Below, one piece after another: positions 43,915 to 53,733 of a DNA stretch of 64,000 bases (positions within the stretch are counted from its first letter, which is position 1; the number at the start of each line of letters is the position of its first letter). A program made the position numbers and the translations under genes. Location of the stretch: NCBI RefSeq assembly GCF_014705705.1, contig NZ_JACXLD010000004.1, forward strand, positions 248,001 through 312,000. The letters run 5' to 3'. The stretch is from Spongiibacter pelagi. GTDB taxonomy: Bacteria; Pseudomonadota; Gammaproteobacteria; Pseudomonadales; Spongiibacteraceae. The notes under the pieces were generated by a model that was not told where the DNA came from, did no database searches, and saw only the letters and a list, made by a program, of their open reading frames with translations.

Positions 43915-45267
43915 ATGCTTGAATCCCTTAGCCAAATTTTGTCTGCAATAAACGGCATTGTCTGGGGGCCATTAATGCTGGTGCTTATTCTTGGCACCGG
44001 CCTGTGGCTGACCGTGGGCCTGCGCTTTATGCCCATTCGAAATTTGGCAACGGCGTTTTCCCTTTTATTAGAAGGCCGTAAGCGTGGCGGTGGTCGCGGT
44101 GAAATAACCGCCTTTCAAGCCTTAATGACCTCACTGTCCGCCACTATCGGCACCGGCAATATCGCCGGTGTGGCTACCGCGATTGCCTTGGGTGGTCCCG
44201 GTGCTTTGTTTTGGATGTGGTGTACCGCACTTGTCGGCATGGCGACAAAATATGCCGAAGCGGTTTGTGCCGTACATTATCGGGAAGAAGATGCCGATGG
44301 CCATTTTAAAGGTGGCCCGATGTACTACATCAAAAATGGTCTTAGCAAAAAATGGCATTGGTTGGGCGGGGTGTTTGCCTTGTTTGGCACCATTGCCGGC
44401 TTTGGTATTGGCAATACCGTGCAGTCCAATTCCGTTGCTGATGCATTGAACAGTAGTTTTAGTATTCCGGCGTGGATCACCGGAGTGGTGCTGACCGTGG
44501 TGGTTGGTTTAGTGGTGCTGGGTGGTATCAAACGTATTGCCCGAGTTGCGGCGGTGCTGGTGCCGGTCATGGCGATTGCTTACTTAAGCGTCAGCCTTGC
44601 CATTATTTTAATCAATATTACCGAGGTGCCCGCAGTGCTGGCGCTGGTGATTAAATCGGCTTTTACTGGGCACGCTGCCGTGGGCGGTTTTGCCGGGGCG
44701 GGTATTGTTGCCGCAATTCGTTTTGGTGTGGCTCGCGGTATCTTTTCAAATGAGGCCGGGTTGGGAAGCGCGCCGATTGCCCACGCCGCCGCTCATACCG
44801 ACAACTCGGTACGCCAAGGTATGATCGCGATGCTGGGCACGTTTATCGATACCATTCTGATTTGCACCATGACCGGCTTGATTATTTTGCTGTCCGGCGC
44901 ATGGCAGACCGGTGAAAACGGCGCTGCCTTATCAACCGCAGCTTTTGAAACCTTGATGCCCGGCGGTCACTATATTGTGGCGGTGGGCTTAACCGTGTTT
45001 GCGTTCACCACGATCCTCGGCTGGAGTTATTACGGTGAGCGCTGCGTGGTGTATTTCTTTGGTGAACGAGCGGTATTGCCTTTTCGTTTGGCATGGGTTG
45101 TCGCTGTGCCGCTCGGTAGCTTGGCAAAATTAGGCTTCGTTTGGTTGTTGGCCGATACCCTAAATGCGCTAATGGCCATTCCCAATTTAATTGCGCTGTT
45201 ATTGCTTAGCCCAGTGGTGTTCAAGTTGACCCGTGAACGGTTAAGCATGGTTAAGGCAAACAGCTGA
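43915..45267 (+). CDS. AGCS-family sodium/amino-acid symporter
   Basis: A 450-residue transporter with about ten membrane helices. Family signatures: the N-terminal GPLMLVLILGTGLWLTVGLR, TSLSATIGTGNIAGVATAIA, GGPGALFWMW and the conserved GIFSNEAGLGSAPIAHAAA. AGCS proteins take up alanine or glycine with sodium ions. Its TGA overlaps the ATG of the CPBP-type gene by one base, and it follows the D-cysteine-desulfhydrase-like gene. Alanine racemase is encoded nearby on the other strand. Confidence 0.94.
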   Translation: MLESLSQILSAINGIVWGPLMLVLILGTGLWLTVGLRFMPIRNLATAFSLLLEGRKRGGGRGEITAFQALMTSLSATIGTGNIAGVATAIALGGPGALFWMWCTALVGMATKYAEAVCAVHYREEDADGHFKGGPMYYIKNGLSKKWHWLGGVFALFGTIAGFGIGNTVQSNSVADALNSSFSIPAWITGVVLTVVVGLVVLGGIKRIARVAAVLVPVMAIAYLSVSLAIILINITEVPAVLALVIKSAFTGHAAVGGFAGAGIVAAIRFGVARGIFSNEAGLGSAPIAHAAAHTDNSVRQGMIAMLGTFIDTILICTMTGLIILLSGAWQTGENGAALSTAAFETLMPGGHYIVAVGLTVFAFTTILGWSYYGERCVVYFFGERAVLPFRLAWVVAVPLGSLAKLGFVWLLADTLNALMAIPNLIALLLLSPVVFKLTRERLSMVKANS

Positions 45268-46115
45268 TGCTAAAGCGGGCATTGGGGCAGCTTCATCCGC
45301 GCCGCATTTTTGAGATTCTCGATCAAATTGATACCCAAGAGGGCAATTACACCTTGGATCGCCCAGCCGCCTTACGGCGGGTGTTTGCGGTACTGGCCTG
45401 TGTCTCGGTTTGCCTGCTGTTAATTCACTATATGAAGTACCAATCCACCCTGCTGGCGACACTCAGTATGGTGAGCGAGTGGCAGGGGCGTCCGGCCAAT
45501 TATTGGTTAATCCAACTGCGTCAGAGTGGATTCGGTGATTTGCTGGTTTATGGCTGGTGGACGTTCTGGCATGTGGTCGGCTATGTGCTTTTGCCGTGGT
45601 TGCTGATCCGTAACGTCTTAAAAGACAGGATGCGTCATTACGGCTGGGGCTGGGGGGAAACCCATAAACACTGGGGCGGTTATGTCTTGTTGTTAAGCCC
45701 GATATTATTGTTTGTTGTTATCGCCAGTTTCAGCGAGAGCTTTCTGAATCACTACCCGTTTTATCGTCTAGCAGGGCGTAGCGGCTTTGATTTGATCAGT
45801 TGGGAAGTGTTGTATCTAACTCAATTTATCTGTCTGGAGTTTTTCTTCAGGGGTTTTGTATTACAGGCCCTGCGTCCGGCGCTGGGGGCAAATGCAATTT
45901 GGGTAATGTGTGTGCCTTATCTGATGATTCATTTTCCCAAGTTGTGGCCAGAGGCCTTTGGTGCGATCACCTTTGGCCTGTTTCTCGGAATGTTGGCGAT
46001 GCTATCGCGCTCAGTCTGGGGCGGTTTTTTTGTCCATGCCGGTATAGCCGTAGGGATGGATTTGGCATCGCTCATTCAGCGCGATGTGCTGCCTAAGGCT
46101 TGGTGGCCGTTTTAA
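45267..46115 (+). CDS. CPBP-family intramembrane metalloprotease-like protein
   Basis: A 282-residue membrane protein with about six helices. The C-terminal half fits the CPBP (Abi/CAAX protease) family: LEFFFRGFVLQALRP replaces the usual EExxxR, YLMIHFPKLWPEA gives the FxxxH-like histidine, and GGFFVHAGIA the last motif. The first glutamate of the EE pair is Leu, so activity is uncertain. It overlaps the symporter stop by one base and its last 23 nt overlap the convergent membrane-protein gene. Confidence 0.8.
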   Translation: MLKRALGQLHPRRIFEILDQIDTQEGNYTLDRPAALRRVFAVLACVSVCLLLIHYMKYQSTLLATLSMVSEWQGRPANYWLIQLRQSGFGDLLVYGWWTFWHVVGYVLLPWLLIRNVLKDRMRHYGWGWGETHKHWGGYVLLLSPILLFVVIASFSESFLNHYPFYRLAGRSGFDLISWEVLYLTQFICLEFFFRGFVLQALRPALGANAIWVMCVPYLMIHFPKLWPEAFGAITFGLFLGMLAMLSRSVWGGFFVHAGIAVGMDLASLIQRDVLPKAWWPF

Positions 46116-46851
46116 TTTTTTTCAGGCTTTGAATAATCATGGCCTGTGCAATGAAAAACGCCACGCCCAGCAAGCCCAGAGTGAGACCGATATAGGCAAA
46201 TAAATCCGGCGCCTTCATCATGGTGGACATCAGCGAGTCTTGATAATAAAAAAACCACTGGTGATTATCTGGAAAAATCCAGATATGCAGTTGATAGAAT
46301 ACTTTTTCAAAACCAAACAAAGCTAAGAGCAGAGTCAGTGCAATACATAAAACGATTGCGCTGATCGCCTGTTGTTTTAAATTCGGTAAAGGCCACTGCC
46401 GACATAAACCTAAGCCGCTCCACAATACCCAAAAGACCGTTAAAACCGCCAAGCTGATCTCTAAGGTGTGGATTAGATTTGCCACGTCTTGCAGGTGAAC
46501 AAGCTCGGCTCGATGGAGAAGGGGAATGCTGAGTGACGTGCTGGCAGGGGGCTTGTCTGCTTGGTAGTGAATAGCCTCAAGGCCATTGCCATTATGGTGG
46601 ACTGACTCAACGATTTCTGAAAATAAACGAATCCGTTGCTCGCGACTGGTGTGTTCAAAACCGGATCGATAGCGATTTTCCGGGCCGTACTGGTCAATGT
46701 TTTCGCCAATGCCGGCATGGTCATGCCAAAAGCCGTAGCCGTAATCCATTAGCGCCAGGCATTGCCACGCTAGGCCAAGTGACACAATGAGGCTGAGCAG
46801 GGCGTAGAGCGGATTTGTAATAAAGCGGCGGGCGCTCGGATTCATAGCCAA
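46093..46851 (-). CDS. Membrane protein of unknown function
   Basis: A 252-residue protein with four clear hydrophobic helices (about residues 12-35, 133-155, 163-188 and 220-243) and a periplasmic or cytosolic loop after the first helix (GYGFWHDHAGIGENIDQYGP). I do not recognise the family. It starts inside the last 10 nt of alr on the same strand, so it is translationally coupled to alanine racemase, and it converges with the CPBP gene over 23 nt. Confidence 0.7.
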   Translation of the reverse strand: MAMNPSARRFITNPLYALLSLIVSLGLAWQCLALMDYGYGFWHDHAGIGENIDQYGPENRYRSGFEHTSREQRIRLFSEIVESVHHNGNGLEAIHYQADKPPASTSLSIPLLHRAELVHLQDVANLIHTLEISLAVLTVFWVLWSGLGLCRQWPLPNLKQQAISAIVLCIALTLLLALFGFEKVFYQLHIWIFPDNHQWFFYYQDSLMSTMMKAPDLFAYIGLTLGLLGVAFFIAQAMIIQSLKKIKTATKP

Positions 46852-47933
46852 CGCCGCTCAACCCGCTCGGTGATGCGAGTGAACAATTCATAGCTGATGG
46901 TTTGGCAGTGGCGTCCGACTTCTGCGGCGGGCAGGCCTTCTCCCCAAAGTGTCACTTCATCGCCAAGTTTTGTTTCTGGAATATCTGAAACATCAATAGT
47001 GAGTAAGTCCATGGAGACCCGCCCGGCCAGCGCGGCGCGTTTGCCATGTACTAATACTGGAGTGCCATCTGGTGCTGAGCGTGGATAGCCATCGGCATAG
47101 CCTGCGGCGACTGTGGCAATACGGCGCGGCCCCGGCGCGCGCCAGCGGCGGTTATAGCCAACACCATCGCCCTCAGCGACATCTTTCAAAGCAATAATCT
47201 GGCTTTTAAAGCTCATCACCGGTTTGAGCTGTTTATCGCCAGACAGCAAGCCAGTGGGATCGTCACCATAGAGCATAATGCCGGGGCGTACCCACTCGCG
47301 ATGGGTGCGAGGATGGCTAATAATTGCCGCCGAATTGGCAAGGCTGCGGGGGAAGTTACCCAGTTGGGCGCTTAAATTCAGTATTTGGGCGGCTTGCCGG
47401 TTAGTGGCGCTGTGGTCGCGATCTTCTGATTCTGAAAAGTGGGACATATGAATAATGTCACGGCAATTGGGGTGTTTGTGCAGAAGATGATGTGCGCGTT
47501 CAAACTCAGTCACAGACATGCCGAGACGGTTCATGCCGATATTCAGTTTTAGCCAAGTGGAAATTGGGGCGGGCAGCGACGTTTGAGCAACACATTGGGC
47601 TGCTTCGAAATTGGAAACGGCGAAGTCGAAACCCTGTTCTGCGCAGTCTTGAAGTAATGCGGGGCTGGCGGCGTTAGCTATTAGCAGCAGTCGATGGCGT
47701 TTGGCTTGTGGATTGTTAACGACGCGGCGGATTTCATAGGCTTCATCAAAGCGGGCGACGCCAAACCCGCCCACAAGGTCTGCGATGCTTTCCACCACCC
47801 AGTCTGCTCCGTGGCCATAGCCATTGGCTTTGACCATCGCTAAGATATTTGCCTGTGGGGCGAGTTCTCGAACTTGCTCGCAATTAAAACGCAGGGCAGC
47901 GCGATTGAGTTCAATCCAGCTGGGGGTGTGCAA
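46842..47933 (-). CDS. alr: Alanine racemase
   Basis: A 363-residue fold type III PLP enzyme that interconverts L- and D-alanine for peptidoglycan. The PLP lysine K35 lies in LAMVKANGYGHG, the second catalytic residue in GVGYNRRWRAPGPRRIATV, and RVSMDLLTIDVSD is the classical C-terminal signature. The length is normal (E. coli Alr 359). It is coupled to the membrane-protein gene behind it and faces away from the serine-protease gene. Confidence 0.96.
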   Translation of the reverse strand: MHTPSWIELNRAALRFNCEQVRELAPQANILAMVKANGYGHGADWVVESIADLVGGFGVARFDEAYEIRRVVNNPQAKRHRLLLIANAASPALLQDCAEQGFDFAVSNFEAAQCVAQTSLPAPISTWLKLNIGMNRLGMSVTEFERAHHLLHKHPNCRDIIHMSHFSESEDRDHSATNRQAAQILNLSAQLGNFPRSLANSAAIISHPRTHREWVRPGIMLYGDDPTGLLSGDKQLKPVMSFKSQIIALKDVAEGDGVGYNRRWRAPGPRRIATVAAGYADGYPRSAPDGTPVLVHGKRAALAGRVSMDLLTIDVSDIPETKLGDEVTLWGEGLPAAEVGRHCQTISYELFTRITERVERRWL

Positions 47934-48054
47934 CAGGGTGGCTCCAATAGTGGGTCGTCAGCAAGGTCGAAAACCAAGCATTTTGTTTATTTCAACTACC
48001 GCAAATAATACGGGCTGTCAGCGCAGGGGTATAGCGTCGCAGCCGGCTTTTTTT

Positions 48055-49305
48055 ATGCCATTCCTTTTTATGTCATTGCTGCTACTGCTATGTGTGTTTA
48101 GCGATCACAGCTATGCCGATGAAGCTTGCCCGGCACCTTTCTTTCCGCTCAGTTTTGAGTCCGACTTATTAATCAATCAACAGCAATCTGCGACACTACT
48201 GAGCTTACAAAATAGGGCGCAGCAATGCCCTCAACTTGCTGCCGATCTTGCACAACTTTATTTTTGGGGAAACTCACAGCTTGCCGCCAATTGGCAGAAA
48301 GCCAAATCCTTTTTGTCTGCTCATCCAGAAGCGATTCGCTACGCGCGTACCCTTGGCGAATTGCATCGCCTTGAGAGTGCTTCTGAGGCAGAGCGGATCA
48401 GCGCGCAAAATCTGTTGCGCCTGCAGTTGGATGATTTCGGTTTGCAAAGGGATAAAACCTTGGCGGCGTGGCATCAATATCAAGCGTTAACTGCCGAAAA
48501 TGCCGCGCAACTTTCTGGGGGATACAATCTCGACAAAGGCTATGAGGTTTGGCGAGAGCCCCATCATCAATTGGGAAAATTATTGGTTTATGCCGATCTT
48601 GCAAGCGGCGAGCGCTTTGACACCCAATGTACCGCTAATGTGATTAATGGCCGTTGGCTGATCACGGCGGCCCATTGCGTGTTCATTCCCGCAGAACTGG
48701 GGCAGGGGAAATTGCTGAGTGTAAGTTTTCTTCCTTTTGAGGCGGGTTCTGGCTTGTTGAGCGCTCAGGCCGTTAATGCGATTTGGGTGGGGCGAGCCTT
48801 TGATCCCTCGCTTCGGATGCAGGGTGATGTATTGAGTTATACCGGCGCAGATATTGCCTTGCTTGAGCTGGCTAAGCCCTTATTGCACCGTCAGGGGCAG
48901 CATGAATTTAGCCCGCAATGGGTGGTAAGTGAGGGCGCGGCCTTATCTGCCCCGGTAATCACAACGGGTTTTCCAAAAGATGCACCTTGGGCAAGGTTGC
49001 GACAGTTTCAATGCGCGGCAAGCTTATTCGATCCCAGCCGGAAAGAGGGCGTTTATACGCTGTCATGCCTGATGCAGGCGGGGCAGAGCGGATCACTCAT
49101 TTATGATGTTCAAGGCCACTGGCTTGGCGTACTTTCCGCCTCGGTGAATGGTGAACAATCGGTTGCTCGATTTTTTAGCCAGCCCCTCATTGAGGAAATC
49201 AAACAAATTACTGAGCAAAGAGAAGGCCGTGTTCAATTTTTCCAGAAGTTGGATTGGCTTCCTGTTGTTAAAGAAACTGTCGGCCGTGATGCATTCAGCA
49301 AATAG
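48055..49305 (+). CDS. Secreted trypsin-like serine protease
   Basis: A 416-residue protein with a signal peptide (MPFLFMSLLLLLCVFSDHSY, cleavage after Ala21). The S1-type protease domain occupies about residues 165-400: His207 in LITAAHCVF, Asp266 in GADIALLEL and Ser345 in GQSGSLIYD. The second glycine of GDSGG is Ser and the Asp is Gln, so primary specificity may be unusual. The first 140 residues after the signal are helical with TPR- or Sel1-like character. ATG 48055 is chosen so that the signal peptide is at the N-terminus. Confidence 0.85.
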   Translation: MPFLFMSLLLLLCVFSDHSYADEACPAPFFPLSFESDLLINQQQSATLLSLQNRAQQCPQLAADLAQLYFWGNSQLAANWQKAKSFLSAHPEAIRYARTLGELHRLESASEAERISAQNLLRLQLDDFGLQRDKTLAAWHQYQALTAENAAQLSGGYNLDKGYEVWREPHHQLGKLLVYADLASGERFDTQCTANVINGRWLITAAHCVFIPAELGQGKLLSVSFLPFEAGSGLLSAQAVNAIWVGRAFDPSLRMQGDVLSYTGADIALLELAKPLLHRQGQHEFSPQWVVSEGAALSAPVITTGFPKDAPWARLRQFQCAASLFDPSRKEGVYTLSCLMQAGQSGSLIYDVQGHWLGVLSASVNGEQSVARFFSQPLIEEIKQITEQREGRVQFFQKLDWLPVVKETVGRDAFSK

Positions 49306-49367
49306 TTGTTTGCATTGTGTGGCGCCGGGCCTATGCTATGTAAACCTGAATAAGAAGGGCGGGGCTT

Positions 49368-50288
49368 ATGCCTAAAGGCTTTGAAGACAAACTGGTGATT
49401 GCGATTTCATCCCGAGCATTATTCGATCTGGATGACAGTCATCTGGTCTTTGAGAGCGAGGGCTTAAGTGCCTATCAGCAATATCAGATCGATCACGAAA
49501 ATCAGATTCTTGAGCCCGGCGAGGCTTTTAATATTGTTGAGCGATTGTTAGATCTTAATAAAGATCTCGGCGGTAACCGCGTTGAGGTCATTCTTCTTTC
49601 TCGTAATTCTGCCGATACCGGCCTGCGTATCTTTAATTCCATTGAGCACTACGGCCTGAATATTACTCGTGCGGCTTTCAGTGGTGGGCAGAGTCCATAC
49701 CGTTATGTTTCTGCCTTTGGCTGCCATTTATTTCTTTCCACCAATGCTGAGGATGTACGCCGCGCACTGGAGAATGGGGTGGCAGCGGCAACGTTATTGC
49801 CACGCCCGAAAAAAACAGGTCTTGAGCCGAGAAAACAACTGCGTTTTGCTTTTGATGGCGATGCGGTGATTTTTTCCGATGAGTCAGAGCAGATTTATAA
49901 ATCCAGTGGTTTGGAAGCCTTTACCGCCAATGAAGTGGCTGCGGCAGACACCGCCCTGAGCGGTGGCCCGTTTAAGCCTTTTTTGGCGGCATTGAATCAT
50001 CTGCAGTCGCAACTTCCCGTAGAAGAATCGCCTATTCGCACGGCGTTGGTCACAGCGCGATCGGCTCCGGCGCATAAGCGGGTGATTCGCACACTGCGAG
50101 AGTGGAATATCCGCATTGATGAATCGCTATTCCTCGGCGGGTTGGATAAGGGCGAGTTTCTTAAGGCCTACGGCGCCGATGTGTTTTTTGACGATCAACA
50201 GGGCCACTGTGATTCGGCGGTGGAGCATGTGGCAACCGGGCATGTTCCCCACGGCATTGCCAATGCAGCACCGGCGACAGATGATTAA
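49368..50288 (+). CDS. 5'-nucleotidase (cytosolic 5'-nucleotidase 1-like)
   Basis: A 306-residue protein of the 5'-nucleotidase family related to eukaryotic cN-I. KLVIAISSRALFDLDDSHLV starts the fold, VEVILLSRNSADTGLRIFNS, RAAFSGGQSPYRYV and LRFAFDGDAVIFSDESE carry the phosphatase-like acidic motifs. It would release phosphate from nucleoside monophosphates. It stands alone before cysB, separated by 33 nt, and shares its direction. Confidence 0.88.
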   Translation: MPKGFEDKLVIAISSRALFDLDDSHLVFESEGLSAYQQYQIDHENQILEPGEAFNIVERLLDLNKDLGGNRVEVILLSRNSADTGLRIFNSIEHYGLNITRAAFSGGQSPYRYVSAFGCHLFLSTNAEDVRRALENGVAAATLLPRPKKTGLEPRKQLRFAFDGDAVIFSDESEQIYKSSGLEAFTANEVAAADTALSGGPFKPFLAALNHLQSQLPVEESPIRTALVTARSAPAHKRVIRTLREWNIRIDESLFLGGLDKGEFLKAYGADVFFDDQQGHCDSAVEHVATGHVPHGIANAAPATDD

Positions 50289-51296
<1,008 letters not shown>

Positions 51297-51331
51297 TATC
51301 GTTCTTAACCGAAGATTGCTTTTGTCAGCCC

Positions 51332-51358
51332 TAGCCGCTAGATTGTGCGGCTATTTTT
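51332..51358 (+). terminator. Terminator after cysB
   Basis: TAGCCGC (51332-51338) pairs with GCGGCTA (51347-51353), followed by TTTTT. Confidence 0.85.
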
Positions 51359-51396
51359 CGCCCCATATTGATTAGCTGTATTAGGAGATTGTTGCT

Positions 51397-52014
51397 GTGG
51401 AAATCGCTTGTCTTGACCTTGAAGGCGTATTGATTCCGGAAATCTGGATTGATTTCGCCGAACGTACTGGTATCGAGGCGCTGAAAGCGACCACCCGCGA
51501 TATTCCGGACTACGATGTGTTGATGCAGCAACGCCTGCGTCTGCTTAGTGAAAATGGATTGGGCTTGCCAGATATTCAGGAAGTGATTGCCGATATGGCG
51601 CCGATGGAAGGTGCACGCGAGTTTCTGGATTGGCTGCGCGCCCGTTTTCAGGTGGTGATTCTGTCTGACACGTTCTACGAATTTGCTGCGCCGCTGATGA
51701 AGCAACTGGGCTGGCCAACCTTGCTGTGTCACAAACTGGAAACGGATAGCACCGGTAAAGTGGTGGATTATAAAATCCGTCAGGTGAACCCTAAGCGTCA
51801 GTCAGTATTGGCTCTGAAAACCCTGTACTACCGCATTATTGCCGCGGGTGATTCCTACAACGACACCACCATGTTGGCCGAAGCAGATGCCGGTATTCTG
51901 TTTAAAGCGCCTAAAAATGTGATCGAAGAATTTCCGCAATTCCCAGCGGTGCATGATTACGAAGCGCTGAAGTTGGAATTTATCAAAGCCTCAAACCGCA
52001 ATCTGAGCCTGTAA
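51397..52014 (+). CDS. thrH: ThrH phosphoserine phosphatase/homoserine phosphotransferase
   Basis: A 205-residue HAD-superfamily protein starting at GTG 51397 after AGGAG. The DxD-type motif I is CLDLEGVLIPEIW (with Glu at the third position, a ThrH trait), motif II is VILSDTFYEF, and motif IV is AAGDSYNDTTML. In pseudomonads ThrH dephosphorylates phosphoserine and can transfer the phosphate to homoserine. The length is that of the Pseudomonas protein. Confidence 0.94.
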   Translation: MEIACLDLEGVLIPEIWIDFAERTGIEALKATTRDIPDYDVLMQQRLRLLSENGLGLPDIQEVIADMAPMEGAREFLDWLRARFQVVILSDTFYEFAAPLMKQLGWPTLLCHKLETDSTGKVVDYKIRQVNPKRQSVLALKTLYYRIIAAGDSYNDTTMLAEADAGILFKAPKNVIEEFPQFPAVHDYEALKLEFIKASNRNLSL

Positions 52015-52026
52015 TTTGCTTCTGCC

Positions 52027-52048
52027 GGGGTGGTGTATTTGCCACCCC
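52027..52048. terminator. Possible hairpin terminator between thrH and pabB
   Basis: GGGGTGG (52027-52033) pairs with CCACCCC (52042-52048) between the ends of the convergent genes thrH and pabB. There is no T-run of note, so termination is only probable. Confidence 0.5.
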
Positions 52049-52064
52049 AGTTTCTCCCCGCCTT

Positions 52065-53408
52065 TTACAGCGATTCTAATAGCGCTAAAAGACTGCCTAG
52101 TTTTTGCTCGGTTTCCGTAAACTCATCTTCGCAATTGGAATCGGCAACAATGCCGCCGCCCGCCCAACCTTTAATTTCTTCCGCTTGGCAGAGAAAGCTG
52201 CGAATCACGATATTGCTGTCCATGCGCCCGCAGGCAGATAAATAAAACACACTACCGCAATAGGCTGAGCGCCGGTGAGGTTCCAGCTCGGCAATAATTT
52301 CCATGGCCCGATGTTTGGGGGCACCGGTAATTGAGCCGCCGGGGAAGCAGGCTAGTAAGGCATTTAGGGCAGATACTCCCGGTTTTAATTGCCCGGAAAC
52401 CGTACTGACCAGATGGTGCACCGTGCGAAAACTCTGCAATTCCAAAAGTGGATCGGCTTGAATAGAGCCGGGAACGCAGCACTGGCCGAGGTCGTTGCGC
52501 AATAAATCAACAATCATCACGTTTTCCGCCCGGTTTTTGCCGCTTTGTAGTAAGCGTTGGGCGTAGTCAGCATCCGCTTTAGGATTATTGCTGCGCGGAG
52601 CGGTACCTTTGATTGGCTCGGTGCGTACACGCCCGCTGTGGTCGGCGGCGATAAATCGTTCCGGAGACAATGAGAGCAACTGCGCTTTGCCCAAATCAAA
52701 GAAACAGGAAAAGGGCGCGGCAGCGCGTTCACGTAATTTGAAATAAGCCGTTAGCGGGTCGCCAGAGAAGGGGGCGCTAAATTCACGGGTCAAATTGACC
52801 TGATAGCAATCGCCGGCGGCAATATAGTCCTGTAAGCGCTCAAAGGCCCGCTGATAATTGCTGGCTTCTAAATTCGACTGGAAGCAGGCTGCCAATTTAA
52901 AGGCATTATCAGTAGCCGCTTGTTGGTCTTGGGCTTGGTCTTTTGTTTGGGATTTAATCCGCTCGAGATAAGGGCTTTGGCAGTCGGGCTGAGCAATCAG
53001 CTCACTGCTTTGCCGGGCGTGATCAATAATAATCGCCCAATCATAAATGCCGACAAAGTCCACGGCGGTATCTTGCGGCCGTTGAATCAGTCGCTGCTCA
53101 CCTAATTCGTAACTGAGCAGCCCAATCGCGCCACCGCTGAAGGGCAGGTCGGTGGCACTGCAAAATCCGGAAATAGCAGCTCGAATACGTGCCTCTAGAT
53201 CAATAAATGACTTTCTGTTTGTTATGTAATCTATTGAATTTAATGGAATTGATTCTTTTGGGTCGGCGCTGATTATGTCATAGCGACCACGCTCGCTAAA
53301 TGGGCGGGCGCTGTCGAGAAAAAGTCGATGAGGGGCATCTGCCAACAGTTGCAGCCAAGTATTGGCATCACTGGCATAGGGTAGGGCTTGACGGACAAGA
53401 CGGCTCAT
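52065..53408 (-). CDS. pabB: Aminodeoxychorismate synthase component I
   Basis: A 447-residue chorismate-utilising enzyme. The lysine-containing motif PIKGTAPRSN, typical of PabB/TrpE, the stretch NVMIVDLLRNDLGQCCVPGS and GGSITGAPKHRAMEIIAELE are present. With PabA it makes 4-amino-4-deoxychorismate for folate. The length matches E. coli PabB (453) better than TrpE (about 520), and no trp genes are near. Confidence 0.93.
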   Translation of the reverse strand: MSRLVRQALPYASDANTWLQLLADAPHRLFLDSARPFSERGRYDIISADPKESIPLNSIDYITNRKSFIDLEARIRAAISGFCSATDLPFSGGAIGLLSYELGEQRLIQRPQDTAVDFVGIYDWAIIIDHARQSSELIAQPDCQSPYLERIKSQTKDQAQDQQAATDNAFKLAACFQSNLEASNYQRAFERLQDYIAAGDCYQVNLTREFSAPFSGDPLTAYFKLRERAAAPFSCFFDLGKAQLLSLSPERFIAADHSGRVRTEPIKGTAPRSNNPKADADYAQRLLQSGKNRAENVMIVDLLRNDLGQCCVPGSIQADPLLELQSFRTVHHLVSTVSGQLKPGVSALNALLACFPGGSITGAPKHRAMEIIAELEPHRRSAYCGSVFYLSACGRMDSNIVIRSFLCQAEEIKGWAGGGIVADSNCEDEFTETEQKLGSLLALLESL

Positions 53409-53733
53409 TCGGGTCAGGTAGACTGCTCAGGCTACGGCAACCCGCGTGATTGTAGGTGCTAGGCCTATGAAAAATCTAGTTTTTTGGCCCCAACCCCACT
53501 ATTTACTATGGGCGCGCAAGATTGACAGCAGGGGGTATTGTCAGTAAGGTTAGCCGCCGCATTCGGGAGGCTTTTAGCCACTATAAATACCAGAAATGGT
53601 GAACCCCGATCTCGCATCGACATCGTAATCAGGCAAAGTGCTGTGAAACAGGCCGAATCCTTGGGTTTAGCCGCGCTTTTCTTGCGTCTGCGATGCGATT
53701 CAAAACGAATTTACATCACTGGAACTGACAGGC
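53409..53733. other. Intergenic region upstream of the acyl-CoA carboxylase operon
   Basis: This 325-base gap between the divergent pabB and carboxyltransferase genes has no supported gene. It should hold the promoters of both. A TGACA/TGTCA inverted repeat (53523-53527 and 53539-53543, 11 nt apart) is the only motif noticed; its meaning is open. Confidence 0.5.

Noticed and set aside
47824..48054. N-terminal extension of the serine protease reading into alr
   Set aside because: The extension is antisense to the alr start and would bury the signal peptide; ATG 48055 places the signal sequence correctly.
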